Below, in pieces: positions 16,607 through 24,359 of a stretch of 43,169 nt of DNA; position 1 is the stretch's first letter; every line of letters begins with the position of its first letter. The translations under genes were made by a program, and so were the position numbers. The notes beneath the pieces were generated by a model. It was not told the DNA's origin, made no database searches, and saw only the letters and a program-made list of their open reading frames with translations. This DNA is from Phocaeicola intestinalis (GTDB lineage Bacteria; Bacteroidota; Bacteroidia; Bacteroidales; Bacteroidaceae): assembly GCF_014837065.1 (NCBI RefSeq), contig NZ_JACSPP010000018.1:18094-61262 (forward strand). The letters run 5' to 3'.

Positions 16607-17842
16607 ATGAAGCGAATCATTTTAACTTCCCCCGACAAGATATACGGCAACATCACGTTGCCTTCCTCGAAAAGCATCTGCAACCGTGCACTCATTATCA
16701 ACGCACTGGCACAAGCTTTCTCGAAACCGGAAAACCTTTCTGATTGCGATGACACACGCGTGATGATACATGCCCTGCAAGAAATGCCTCCGGTTATCGA
16801 TATCGGGGCTGCAGGCACTGCCATGCGCTTCCTGACCGCTTTCCTGTCTGTACATCCGGGTACACACATACTGACCGGAACCCAACGTATGCAGCAACGA
16901 CCCATCGGCTTACTGGTCAATGCCTTACGTACACTGGGAGCAGACGTGGAATATAGCGGGAACGAAGGCTATCCACCTTTGCGCATTACGGGACGCCAAC
17001 TGATAAACCATGATGTTACGCTACCGGGCAACGTCAGTTCGCAATACATTTCTGCCCTACTGATGATTGGTCCTGCCCTGAAAAACGGACTCACACTCAA
17101 CCTGACAGGAGAAATCATTTCCCGTCCGTATATTGACCTTACCCTGCACTTGATGAAAAGTTTCGGTGCAAAAGCCGGATGGGCAAATGAAAAACAACTC
17201 TATGTCGAACCTCATCCTTACGAAGCACCCTCATCGTATTACGTGGAAAGCGACTGGAGCGCTGCATCATATTGGTATGAAATCTGTGCCCTCGCGCCCG
17301 AAGCACAAATAGAACTTCCGGGGCTGTTCCGGCAAAGCCCGCAAGGAGATGCATACGTAGCACACCTTTTCTCGTCGCTGGGTGTCAAGACACAATACCT
17401 TGACCACAAAGTAGTGCTACAAAAAGAAGGCAAACCGGTATCGCAGATGACATACAATTTCATCAACCAGCCTGACTTGGCACAGACGTTTGTGGTGACC
17501 TGCGCTTTACTGAATATCCCTTTCCGGTTCAGTGGACTGCAAAGCTTGAAAATCAAAGAAACCGACCGTATAGCCGCCCTGATGAAAGAAATGAAGAAAC
17601 TGGGCTATGTGCTGACCGAAACTGACGGCTGTATCTTGGAATGGAACGGAGAACGGTGCCCTTCCGACACATCCCCCTGCATCGATACATACGAAGACCA
17701 CCGGATGGCAATGGCTTTTGCTCCTGCCTGCATTCCACTAGGGAAATTATCCATCAACAACCCGCAGGTAGTGAGTAAATCATATCCTCACTTCTGGGAC
17801 GACCTGCAGGCGACTGGATTCACCATCAACGGGAAAAACTGA
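16607..17842 (+). CDS. aroA: 3-phosphoshikimate 1-carboxyvinyltransferase (EPSP synthase)
   Basis: This 411-residue cytosolic enzyme joins shikimate-3-phosphate and phosphoenolpyruvate to give EPSP, the sixth step of the shikimate pathway. Diagnostic segments are LPSSKSICNRALIINAL (substrate-binding Lys/Ser/Arg, residues about 18-34), GAAGTAMRFLTAFL (about 65-78), GNVSSQYISALLM, SLKIKETDRIAALMKEMKKLGY (about 305-326) and TYEDHRMAMAFA near residue 362. It is slightly shorter than the E. coli enzyme (427), as usual for Bacteroidales. The next gene starts two bases after the stop, so they are cotranscribed. Confidence 0.95.
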   Translation: MKRIILTSPDKIYGNITLPSSKSICNRALIINALAQAFSKPENLSDCDDTRVMIHALQEMPPVIDIGAAGTAMRFLTAFLSVHPGTHILTGTQRMQQRPIGLLVNALRTLGADVEYSGNEGYPPLRITGRQLINHDVTLPGNVSSQYISALLMIGPALKNGLTLNLTGEIISRPYIDLTLHLMKSFGAKAGWANEKQLYVEPHPYEAPSSYYVESDWSAASYWYEICALAPEAQIELPGLFRQSPQGDAYVAHLFSSLGVKTQYLDHKVVLQKEGKPVSQMTYNFINQPDLAQTFVVTCALLNIPFRFSGLQSLKIKETDRIAALMKEMKKLGYVLTETDGCILEWNGERCPSDTSPCIDTYEDHRMAMAFAPACIPLGKLSINNPQVVSKSYPHFWDDLQATGFTINGKN

Positions 17843-17844
17843 CT

Positions 17845-18276
17845 ATGGGAATACTCCTTATTATATTGGCAGGCGTCATCCTGTTTGGACTGGTAGCCGG
17901 ATATTTCTATAACCGGAATCTACACCGGAAAATTGCACGAGGAGAACTGAAAGAAGCCCCACCTGTGGTTACGGTGGATAGCGAATGCTGCGGACAACAC
18001 GCCGTATGTGAAAAAGAAAGCCTCCTGGCCGCCGTAAGCAGACAAATAGAATATTACGATGACGAAGAGCTGGACCGCTTCAAAGGACGTCCGGCAGACC
18101 AATACACGGCAGACGAAACGGACGAGTTTCGCGATATTCTTTACTCAATGCAGGAAGAAGATGTAGCGGGATGGAGCCGTAGCTTGCAATTAAGGGGTAT
18201 CAATCTACCCGACGAACTGAAAGATGAATTGTTTCTCATTGTGGGAGAAAGAAGAAACAATGCAATAAACAACTAA
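17845..18276 (+). CDS. Membrane-anchored protein of unknown function
   Basis: A 143-residue protein starting two bases after aroA, so it is translated from the same message. The N-terminus is a single membrane helix (LLIILAGVILFGLVAGYFYN) followed by a basic stretch (RNLHRKIARGE), which suggests an N-out anchor with a cytoplasmic body. The body contains a Cys-containing segment (SECCGQHAVCEKESL, three Cys) and a helical acidic C-terminal half (YYDDEELDRFKGRPADQYT, ELKDELFLIVGERR). I do not recognise the family; it resembles conserved Bacteroidales hypotheticals located next to aroA. The Cys/His pattern could bind a metal, but nothing shows it does. Confidence 0.8.
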   Translation: MGILLIILAGVILFGLVAGYFYNRNLHRKIARGELKEAPPVVTVDSECCGQHAVCEKESLLAAVSRQIEYYDDEELDRFKGRPADQYTADETDEFRDILYSMQEEDVAGWSRSLQLRGINLPDELKDELFLIVGERRNNAINN

Positions 18277-18382
18277 AATCAAGTACCGGGTTCTTTTGTT
18301 TTTGAGTTGGTAAGTTTATAAGCTACAGGTATGCTTCGGCCTAAAGACTCAAAGACTTACGGACGAACAAACTCATTTGCTT

Positions 18383-19201
18383 ATGATGGATTTACTACAA
18401 TACACTTTTTTCCAACATGCCTTGTTGGGAAGCCTGTTTGCCAGCATTGCCTGCGGTATCATCGGCACCTACATTGTCACACGCCGGCTGGTATTCATCA
18501 GCGGAGGTATCACTCACGCTTCGTTCGGAGGCATCGGCATCGGACTTTACACCGGTATCCCGCCCATACTTGCCGCCGCCATTTTCTCAGTACTCTCTGC
18601 ATTCGGAGTAGAATGGCTCAGCAAGCGAAGCGATATGCGCGAAGATTCTGCCATTGCCGTATTCTGGACATTCGGAATGGCTATCGGCATCATTTTCAGC
18701 TTCCTTGCCCCAGGATTCACGCCCGATCTTTCATCGTTTCTTTTCGGGAACATCCTGACCATCACACAAGGAGATATCCTTTTGCTAGGCATACTAAGCA
18801 GTGTGCTTACCCTATTTTTCGCCCTTTTCCTGCGCCCCATCGTAGCCATTGCGTTCGATCCTGAATTTGCCCGTTCACAGCGGATGCCCGTCACATGCTT
18901 CGAATACATTCTGATGATGTTCATTGCCCTTACCATCGTATCTTGCTTGCGCATGGTGGGCATCGTGCTGGCAATCTCACTCCTCACCTTACCCCAAATG
19001 ACCGCTAACCTGTTCACATACAGATTCAAGCACATCATTTGGCTTTCCATCGGCATCGGATATATCAGTTGCCTGGGAGGGCTAATCCTCTCCTACCACT
19101 ATCAGATACCATCGGGAGCATCCATCATTTTTGTGTCCATCTTATTCTATGCACTCGCAAAGTTGAGCCGTATGAGATACAAGCTACGAAAAAATCATTA
19201 A
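18383..19201 (+). CDS. Metal ABC transporter permease, ZnuB family
   Basis: A 272-residue polytopic inner-membrane protein of the ABC-3 (ZnuB/MntB) family. It has eight or nine hydrophobic segments, and family signatures [36 protein letters not shown] in the first third and [19 protein letters not shown] in the last. The start is the ATG at 18383 ([12 protein letters not shown]); a TTG two codons earlier is possible. It would form the channel for Zn2+ or Mn2+ import. No ATPase or binding-protein gene lies next to it, so partners must be encoded elsewhere. The metal cannot be assigned. tsaE follows 28 bases after its end. Confidence 0.9.
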   Translation: MMDLLQYTFFQHALLGSLFASIACGIIGTYIVTRRLVFISGGITHASFGGIGIGLYTGIPPILAAAIFSVLSAFGVEWLSKRSDMREDSAIAVFWTFGMAIGIIFSFLAPGFTPDLSSFLFGNILTITQGDILLLGILSSVLTLFFALFLRPIVAIAFDPEFARSQRMPVTCFEYILMMFIALTIVSCLRMVGIVLAISLLTLPQMTANLFTYRFKHIIWLSIGIGYISCLGGLILSYHYQIPSGASIIFVSILFYALAKLSRMRYKLRKNH

Positions 19202-19206
19202 CTTTG
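19199..19206 (+). promoter_or_regulatory. -7 box before tsaE
   Basis: TAACTTTG overlaps the stop codon of the ABC permease gene and precedes tsaE by 23 bases. It fits the -7 consensus but has no clear -33 partner. Confidence 0.3.
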
Positions 19207-19229
19207 CAAAAAGTTTATCCAACAAGTAT

Positions 19230-19655
19230 ATGAAAATAACGATTACAGACCTCGAGCATATCCATGAAGCGGCAAAAGCTTTCATCGCCGCTATGGGTGA
19301 CAACACTGTGTTTGCTTTCTACGGCAAAATGGGAGCCGGAAAGACCACATTTATCAAAGCTGTTTGCGAAGAACTGGGCGTGACTGATGTCATCAACTCA
19401 CCCACATTCGCCATCGTAAACGAATACCGTTCGGACACCACAGGCGAACTGATTTACCACTTCGACTTCTACCGTATCAAAAAGCTGGAAGAAGTATACG
19501 ATATGGGTTATGAAGACTATTTCTACAGCGGTGCCTTGTGTTTCATCGAATGGCCTGAACTGATAGACGACTTGCTCCCGGGTGATGCCGTGAAAGTCCG
19601 AATCGACGAATTGGAAGACGGAAGCCGAACGGTCAGCATCGACGCCGAAGCATAA
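19230..19655 (+). CDS. tsaE: tRNA threonylcarbamoyladenosine biosynthesis ATPase TsaE
   Basis: This 141-residue P-loop protein works with TsaB, TsaC and TsaD to make the t6A37 modification of ANN-decoding tRNAs. The Walker A motif is [10 protein letters not shown] (residues about 32-41). The family-specific TFAIVNEY after it ([14 protein letters not shown]), [22 protein letters not shown] and the Walker-B-like CFIEWPEL match TsaE. Length is typical (about 140-155). It is followed 13 bases later by an Imm17-like gene. Confidence 0.95.
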   Translation: MKITITDLEHIHEAAKAFIAAMGDNTVFAFYGKMGAGKTTFIKAVCEELGVTDVINSPTFAIVNEYRSDTTGELIYHFDFYRIKKLEEVYDMGYEDYFYSGALCFIEWPELIDDLLPGDAVKVRIDELEDGSRTVSIDAEA

Positions 19656-19668
19656 TATCGACATCACA

Positions 19669-19890
19669 ATGGCCGTACATTATATCATACAAGCCTTGTT
19701 TGTGCTGGTGGGTATGCTCGCCCTGCTGGCAGCATTGTTCAACTGGGATTGGTTCTTCACCGCACACAATACCCGTTTCATCGTGGCCAATGCCGGAAGG
19801 AAGCGGGCACGCTTGTTTTATGCCGCTATCGGCCTGTTAATGATAGCTACGGGAATATTTTTCTTTCTGTCAATAAAAGGATGCATCTGA
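19669..19890 (+). CDS. Small two-helix membrane protein, Imm17-like
   Basis: This 73-residue protein has two membrane helices (about residues 6-25 and 50-68) flanking a loop with NWDWFFTAHNTRFIVANAGRKRAR. The WFF...N.RF..GR.RAR pattern is what I know from small Bacteroidales proteins labelled 'immunity 17 family'. That label comes from polymorphic toxin analysis. No toxin gene is next to this one, and it follows tsaE by 13 bases in what looks like a housekeeping operon. It may be a domesticated or mislabelled family member rather than a working immunity protein. Confidence 0.65.
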   Translation: MAVHYIIQALFVLVGMLALLAALFNWDWFFTAHNTRFIVANAGRKRARLFYAAIGLLMIATGIFFFLSIKGCI

Positions 19891-19958
19891 TTACAATCAC
19901 ACAAATGCCCTGATTAGAAGATAATCCTCTCCGTCATTGAAGATAATCTGCATAATTT

Positions 19959-20152
19959 AGAAGCTGTTTTGAATTTATCGTGCGATGATTTGGGATGAGT
20001 TTTTGAGGCATTTTTGCTTCTGTGATGAGGAAGATAGCGGGCTATCTGACGAAGAACAGGAGCGAAAAGGACCAAAAAATCGCCCAAAGCACACACGGAA
20101 ACGGATACATCAAGTCAAGAAAAACTTTTTGGAGAAATTCAAAACAGCTTCT
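19959..20152 (+). mobile_element. 194-bp terminal-inverted-repeat element (MITE-like), copy 1
   Basis: The element begins AGAAGCTGTTTTGAATTT and ends with the exact reverse complement, giving 18-bp perfect terminal inverted repeats. It is exactly as long as the copies at 22795-22988 (opposite orientation) and 41128-41321 (same orientation) and nearly identical to them. It carries one short open frame (MRKIAGYLTKNRSEKD...) that runs past the right end. No transposase is encoded, so movement would need one from elsewhere. Confidence 0.85.
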
Positions 20153-20186
20153 TAGATACATTTGCCCCGATTCTCTTACGGTTTTA

Positions 20187-20218
20187 TTTCCTTATTTCCT
20201 TTTTTTTATTTACATTTG
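20187..20218 (+). promoter_or_regulatory. Promoter of the cytidylate kinase-like gene
   Basis: TTTC (20187-20190), 20 bases, then TACATTTG (20211-20218): one mismatch to the Bacteroidales consensus, 36 bases before the start codon and 35 bases past the end of the 194-bp element. Confidence 0.55.
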
Positions 20219-20253
20219 CTCTATACATTAACAATAATTCAAACAGAAGCGTT

Positions 20254-20886
20254 ATGAACGAGCATTTTGTAATCAATCTTGGTCGACAATTAGGGAGCGG
20301 CGGAAAAGAAATCGGAGAAAAACTGGCAAAAGACCTTGGCATCGCCTTTTACGACAAAGAACTGATAAACCTCGCATCAAAAGAAAGCGGATTATGTAAA
20401 GAGTTTTTCGAGAAAGCCGACGAAAAGGCTTCGCAAAGCCTGTTAGGAGGACTGTTCGGAACACGGTTCCCCTTCATTACCGAAGGAGCTTATCCTTATA
20501 ATTCGTACTTGAGCAATGACTCTCTGTTCAAAATCCAAAGCGATGTCATCCGCCACCTTGCTGAAAAACAATCATGCCTCTTTGTAGGACGATGTGCCGA
20601 CTATGTATTGCGTGACCATCCGCGATGTGCCAACGTCTTTGTATCAGCCTCCCCCCAAGCACGCATCGAGCGCCTGACCAAACGACTGAACATCAGCGAA
20701 GAAAAAGCAGAAGAAATTATGGAAAAAGCCGACAAAAAACGCTCTTCCTACTATAATTATTATAGCTACAACACATGGGGAGCCGCCGCGACATACCACC
20801 TTTGCATCGACTCGTCAGTACTGGGAATCGACGGAACAGTCGATTTCATCAGGCAATTCGTCAAGCTGAAACTGCAACTCCCATAA
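20254..20886 (+). CDS. Cytidylate kinase-like family protein
   Basis: A 210-residue P-loop protein of the cytidylate-kinase-like family. The N-terminal FVINLGRQLGSGGKEIGEKLA (residues about 5-25) is the modified nucleotide-binding loop of this group. FVGRCADYVLRDHP (about 110-123) and VFVSASPQARIERLTKR with the KKRSSYYNYYS lid region (about 128-175) follow. True Cmk phosphorylates CMP/dCMP, but this branch differs around the P-loop and its substrate is not established. It starts a short operon: the phosphoesterase follows after six bases. It lies inside the segment bounded by inverted copies of the 194-bp element. Confidence 0.85.
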   Translation: MNEHFVINLGRQLGSGGKEIGEKLAKDLGIAFYDKELINLASKESGLCKEFFEKADEKASQSLLGGLFGTRFPFITEGAYPYNSYLSNDSLFKIQSDVIRHLAEKQSCLFVGRCADYVLRDHPRCANVFVSASPQARIERLTKRLNISEEKAEEIMEKADKKRSSYYNYYSYNTWGAAATYHLCIDSSVLGIDGTVDFIRQFVKLKLQLP

Positions 20887-20892
20887 ATAACA

Positions 20893-21384
20893 ATGACCAC
20901 CATCGGACTCTTATCAGACACACACGGCTATTGGGACGGACGTTACCTGAAATATTTCGAACCGTGTGACGAAATATGGCATGCAGGAGACATCGGTTCC
21001 CTGGAAATCATACAAAAACTGGAAGCTTTCCGTCCGTTACGTGCCGTGTATGGCAACATCGACGGACAAGACATCCGTCTGCGCTTCCCCGAAATCAACC
21101 GGTTTACCATAGATGAAACAGATGTACTCATCAAGCACATCGGAGGATATCCCGGGAAATATGACCCGTCGGTACGGAATATCTTATCAACCCATCCTCC
21201 CCGGTTGTTCATCAGCGGCCACTCGCACATCCTGAAAGTGAAATATGATTCCAAGCTGGGACTGCTGCACATCAATCCGGGTGCTGCCGGCAAGTATGGC
21301 TTCCATACAGTACGCACTTTGGTACGCTTCCGTATCGATAAAGGTAATTTTTCTGACCTGGAAGTAATAGAATTAAACGAATAA
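20893..21384 (+). CDS. YfcE/MJ0936-type metallophosphoesterase
   Basis: A 163-residue calcineurin-like phosphoesterase with the complete two-metal set: DTH near residue 8 (LLSDTHG), GD (WHAGDIG, about 33-39), GNID (about 55), a histidine in KHIGGYPG, and GHSHILKV (about 113-120). The compact size and short cap fit the YfcE/MJ0936 group, which hydrolyses small phosphodiesters in vitro; the natural substrate is unknown. It is cotranscribed with the cytidylate kinase-like gene six bases upstream. Confidence 0.92.
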   Translation: MTTIGLLSDTHGYWDGRYLKYFEPCDEIWHAGDIGSLEIIQKLEAFRPLRAVYGNIDGQDIRLRFPEINRFTIDETDVLIKHIGGYPGKYDPSVRNILSTHPPRLFISGHSHILKVKYDSKLGLLHINPGAAGKYGFHTVRTLVRFRIDKGNFSDLEVIELNE

Positions 21385-21386
21385 TG

Positions 21387-21418
21387 CTTGCTTGATTGAA
21401 AAATCTTTCCGAAATTTG
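21387..21418 (+). promoter_or_regulatory. Possible promoter of rfbB
   Basis: CTTG (21387-21390), 20 bases, then GAAATTTG (21411-21418). Spacing is exact and each box deviates slightly. It begins three bases after the stop of the phosphoesterase gene. Confidence 0.45.
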
Positions 21419-21441
21419 CACCGCTTAAACAAAGTAACATT

Positions 21442-22581
21442 ATGAAAACCTATTTAGTTACAGGAGCAGCCGGATTTATCGGTGCTAATTATATAAAATA
21501 CATTCTTGCTAAACATGAAGATATACGGGTAGTCGTATTGGATGCTCTGACATACGCCGGCAACTTAGGCACTATTGCCAAAGATATAGACGACGATCGT
21601 TGCTATTTCATCAAAGGAAATATCTGCGACCGCAATCTTGCCGACCAGTTGTTTTCTGAATACAAATTTGACTATATCATCAATTTTGCAGCAGAGAGCC
21701 ACGTGGACCGAAGCATCGAAAACCCACAACTTTTTCTACAGACCAACATTTTAGGAACACAAAACCTACTGGATGCAGCCCGCTGTGCATGGGTGACCGG
21801 TAAAGACGAACAAGGCTATCCGACGTGGAGGCGCGATGTACGTTTCCATCAGGTGTCCACCGATGAAGTATATGGTTCATTGGGAGATGAAGGCTTCTTT
21901 ACCGAAGATACCCCATTATGTCCGCACAGCCCGTATAGTGCATCAAAAGCCAGTGCAGACTTCATCGTCCTTGCCTATCGTGACACTTACAAAATGCCTG
22001 TAACCATTACACGATGCTCGAACAACTACGGTCCTTACCAATTTCCAGAAAAACTGATTCCATTGGTAATAAAGAACATACTCGAAGGCAAGAGACTGCC
22101 GGTATATGGAAAAGGTACGAATGTACGTGACTGGCTGTATGTAGAAGACCATTGCAAAGCCATTGACCTCGTAGTATGTCACGGGAAAAACGGAGAAATA
22201 TACAACGTAGGAGGACACAATGAAAAACAAAACATCGAAATTGTCCGATTAATCATTGGCACTATTTACCAGATAATGGAAAAAGAACCCGACTACCGGA
22301 AGATGCTGAAGAAAAAAGAAACGAACGAAAACGGACAAATCAAAATTGATTGGATAAACGAATCACTGATTACTTTTGTCAAAGACCGTCTGGGTCATGA
22401 CCAACGTTACGCCATCGATCCATCAAAAATAACTCATGACTTGGGGTGGGTGCCCGAAACCAAATTTGAAGACGGCATTGTCAAAACCGTGAAATGGTAT
22501 CTGGACAATCAGGAATGGGTAAAAAACGTAACAAGCGGAGATTACCAGAACTATTACGAAAATATGTACAAAAATAAATAG
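21442..22581 (+). CDS. rfbB: dTDP-glucose 4,6-dehydratase
   Basis: A 379-residue extended short-chain dehydrogenase converting dTDP-glucose to dTDP-4-keto-6-deoxyglucose, on the way to dTDP-rhamnose and other surface sugars. Marks: the NAD-binding TGAAGFIGANY (residues about 7-17), AAESHVDRSI (about 85), the active-site VSTDEVYGSLGD (Thr-Asp-Glu), YSASKAS (Tyr-x3-Lys, about 170), TRCSNNYGPYQFPEKLIP and GTNVRDWLYVEDHCKA. It is somewhat longer than the usual 350-360 because of an insertion around residues 275-310 (YRKMLKKKETNENGQIK), seen in Bacteroidales homologues. No other rhamnose genes are adjacent. Confidence 0.95.
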   Translation: MKTYLVTGAAGFIGANYIKYILAKHEDIRVVVLDALTYAGNLGTIAKDIDDDRCYFIKGNICDRNLADQLFSEYKFDYIINFAAESHVDRSIENPQLFLQTNILGTQNLLDAARCAWVTGKDEQGYPTWRRDVRFHQVSTDEVYGSLGDEGFFTEDTPLCPHSPYSASKASADFIVLAYRDTYKMPVTITRCSNNYGPYQFPEKLIPLVIKNILEGKRLPVYGKGTNVRDWLYVEDHCKAIDLVVCHGKNGEIYNVGGHNEKQNIEIVRLIIGTIYQIMEKEPDYRKMLKKKETNENGQIKIDWINESLITFVKDRLGHDQRYAIDPSKITHDLGWVPETKFEDGIVKTVKWYLDNQEWVKNVTSGDYQNYYENMYKNK

Positions 22582-22607
22582 AATTTTCAAACCGGGGGAT
22601 TCTACAA

Positions 22608-22768
22608 ATAAATGTCCGCCATTAGCCAATCCGTCTGAGTTGAAAACGCAGTAGTACTGCATCTGCCGATGAAGATATATTCGTAAGCCGATGAAGTATA
22701 TATTCAACCGCGAATGCAGTATATATGCATTTTTTAAGGATATGCATTGGCTGTTGGCGGACATTTAT
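22608..22768. repeat. 161-bp element with 23-bp imperfect terminal inverted repeats
   Basis: ATAAATGTCCGCCATTAGCC-AAT (22608-22630) matches the reverse complement of 22746-22768 at 21 of 23 positions. The interior has near-direct repeats of GCCGATGAAG-TATAT (about 22657 and 22688). No gene is seen. It occupies most of the gap between rfbB and the inverted 194-bp element, and may be a second small mobile repeat or a large terminator-like stem. Confidence 0.6.
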
Positions 22769-22794
22769 CCATTTTCTGCAAATTGACTGTATTA

Positions 22795-22988
22795 AAAAGC
22801 TGTTTTGAATTTCTCCAAAAAGTTTTTCTTGGCTTGATGTATCCGTTTTCGTGCGTGCTTTGGGCGATTTTTTGGTCCTTTCCGCTCCTGTTCTTCGTCA
22901 GATAGCCCGCTATCTTCCTCATCACAAAAGCGAAAATGCCTCAAAAACTCATCCCAAATCATCGCACGATAAATTCAAAACAGCTTCT
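22795..22988 (-). mobile_element. 194-bp terminal-inverted-repeat element (MITE-like), copy 2, inverted
   Basis: Reverse-orientation copy of the element at 19959-20152, the same 194 bases long. The left end reads AAAAGCTGTTTTGAATTT (one change from the family end) and the right end is the exact AAATTCAAAACAGCTTCT. With copy 1 it frames a 2.6-kb segment holding three genes as a large inverted repeat. Confidence 0.85.
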
Positions 22989-23037
22989 AAGGATGAAGAA
23001 TGAGTGATGTTTCACCTCATTCTTCATCCTTAATTCT

Positions 23038-24342
23038 TCATTTTTCATTCATCAAGTATGCCTTGAATGAAGCGAAGTCTTTCGGCATCGGGATGCTTTG
23101 CTTCGTACCGCGCATAAACGCCTGAAGCTTTTCGGGGATATCCACTTTGGTTCCGATAATGGCTTCCACCGTCTGCAAGAACTTTGCCGGATGGGCTGTT
23201 TCGAGGAACACTCCCGTTTCGCCCGGCTTCAAGCCTTCCGCCAGCGCACGATAACCGCACGCCCCGTGAGGGTCGAGCAGGTATCCGGTTTCCTCGTAAG
23301 CCTTCTGCACGGTTTCGCGAATCTGCTCATCGGTATAAGTCTCGCCACTGATTTCGCCGGAAATAGCCTCGTGGCTTCCTCCGTATAAGTCGAGGATACG
23401 GGCGAAGTTGCTGGGGTCGCCCACATCCATGGCATTGGCAATGGTCGCTACCGAAGGACGTGGCGTATAGACACCCGTCTTCAAGTATTGATAGAAAATA
23501 TCATTGCGGTTATTGGCGGCGATAAAGCGTTTTACCGGAAGCCCCATCCGCTTGCCGAAAAGCCCTGCCGTAATGTTTCCGAAGTTCCCGCTGGGCACGC
23601 AGATGACCAGATTGTCCGCCTTGCCCTGCTTCTTCATCTGGGCATAAGCGTAAAAATAATAGAAAGCCTGAGGCAAGAAGCGCGCCACATTGATGGAATT
23701 GGCAGAGGTCAGCTGCATGTGCGCCTTCAGCTCTTCGTCCATAAACGCGTTTTTCACCAGTGCCTGGCAATCGTCGAACGTGCCGTCCACCTCAATGGCG
23801 GTGATGTTCTGCCCCAGCGTAGTGAACTGCTTTTCCTGTATCTCGCTCACCTTCCCTTTCGGGTAAAGCACATACACACGAATGCCTTCCACACCCAGGA
23901 AACCGTTTGCCACAGCACTTCCCGTATCGCCCGACGTAGCTACCAGTACATTGACCTGCTTCTTTCCTTCCTTGCGGATGAAATAGCCCAAGAGACGTGC
24001 CATAAAGCGTCCGCCCACGTCCTTGAACGCCAGCGTAGGCCCGTGGAAGAGTTCCAGCGAATAGATATTGTCTTTCACCTTCATCACCGGCGCATCAAAG
24101 CTCAAGGTGTCATATACAATCTGCTTCAAGACATCCGCCGGCACATCTTCTCCGAAGAAAGCGTCCGCCACGCGGTAAGCGATTTCCTGAAACGAAAGGT
24201 TTTCTATCTCATCGTAAAACGATGCGGGCAAAGGCTTGATTTCACGGGGCATGTAAAGCCCTTTGTCACCTGCCAGTCCGCGCACTACGGCTTCTTCCAG
24301 TGTAGCGTCGGAAGCCTGCTTATTGGTACTGTAATATTTCAT
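23038..24342 (-). CDS. thrC: Threonine synthase
   Basis: A 434-residue PLP enzyme converting O-phosphohomoserine to threonine. The PLP lysine lies in HGPTLAFKDVGGRFMAR (Lys near residue 111), and the phosphate-binding and serine-loop segments VATSGDTGSAVANGF and VPSGNFGNITAG are clear. The N-terminal MKYYSTNKQASDATLEEAV and length place it with the longer threonine synthases of the E. coli/yeast type. It is the third gene of the operon, 17 bases after the phosphoglycerate-mutase-like gene. Its start codon directly follows one arm of the ACCACAGATT repeat family (TTTCACCACAGATT-ATG). Confidence 0.95.
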   Translation of the reverse strand: MKYYSTNKQASDATLEEAVVRGLAGDKGLYMPREIKPLPASFYDEIENLSFQEIAYRVADAFFGEDVPADVLKQIVYDTLSFDAPVMKVKDNIYSLELFHGPTLAFKDVGGRFMARLLGYFIRKEGKKQVNVLVATSGDTGSAVANGFLGVEGIRVYVLYPKGKVSEIQEKQFTTLGQNITAIEVDGTFDDCQALVKNAFMDEELKAHMQLTSANSINVARFLPQAFYYFYAYAQMKKQGKADNLVICVPSGNFGNITAGLFGKRMGLPVKRFIAANNRNDIFYQYLKTGVYTPRPSVATIANAMDVGDPSNFARILDLYGGSHEAISGEISGETYTDEQIRETVQKAYEETGYLLDPHGACGYRALAEGLKPGETGVFLETAHPAKFLQTVEAIIGTKVDIPEKLQAFMRGTKQSIPMPKDFASFKAYLMNEK

Positions 24343-24359
24343 AATCTGTGGTGAAAGTT

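Noticed and set aside
18331..18864. 177-codon frame overlapping the ABC permease gene
   Set aside because: His/Arg-rich out-of-frame reading of a membrane-protein gene; the permease frame has family motifs.
20022..20231. Gene for a small basic protein inside the 194-bp element
   Set aside because: The frame runs out of the element into different flanks in each copy, and the copies differ by amino-acid changes, so a selected protein is not supported.
23488..24354. 288-codon plus-strand frame opposite thrC
   Set aside because: Antisense shadow with reverse-codon composition. The real gene on the minus strand has full PLP-enzyme motifs.
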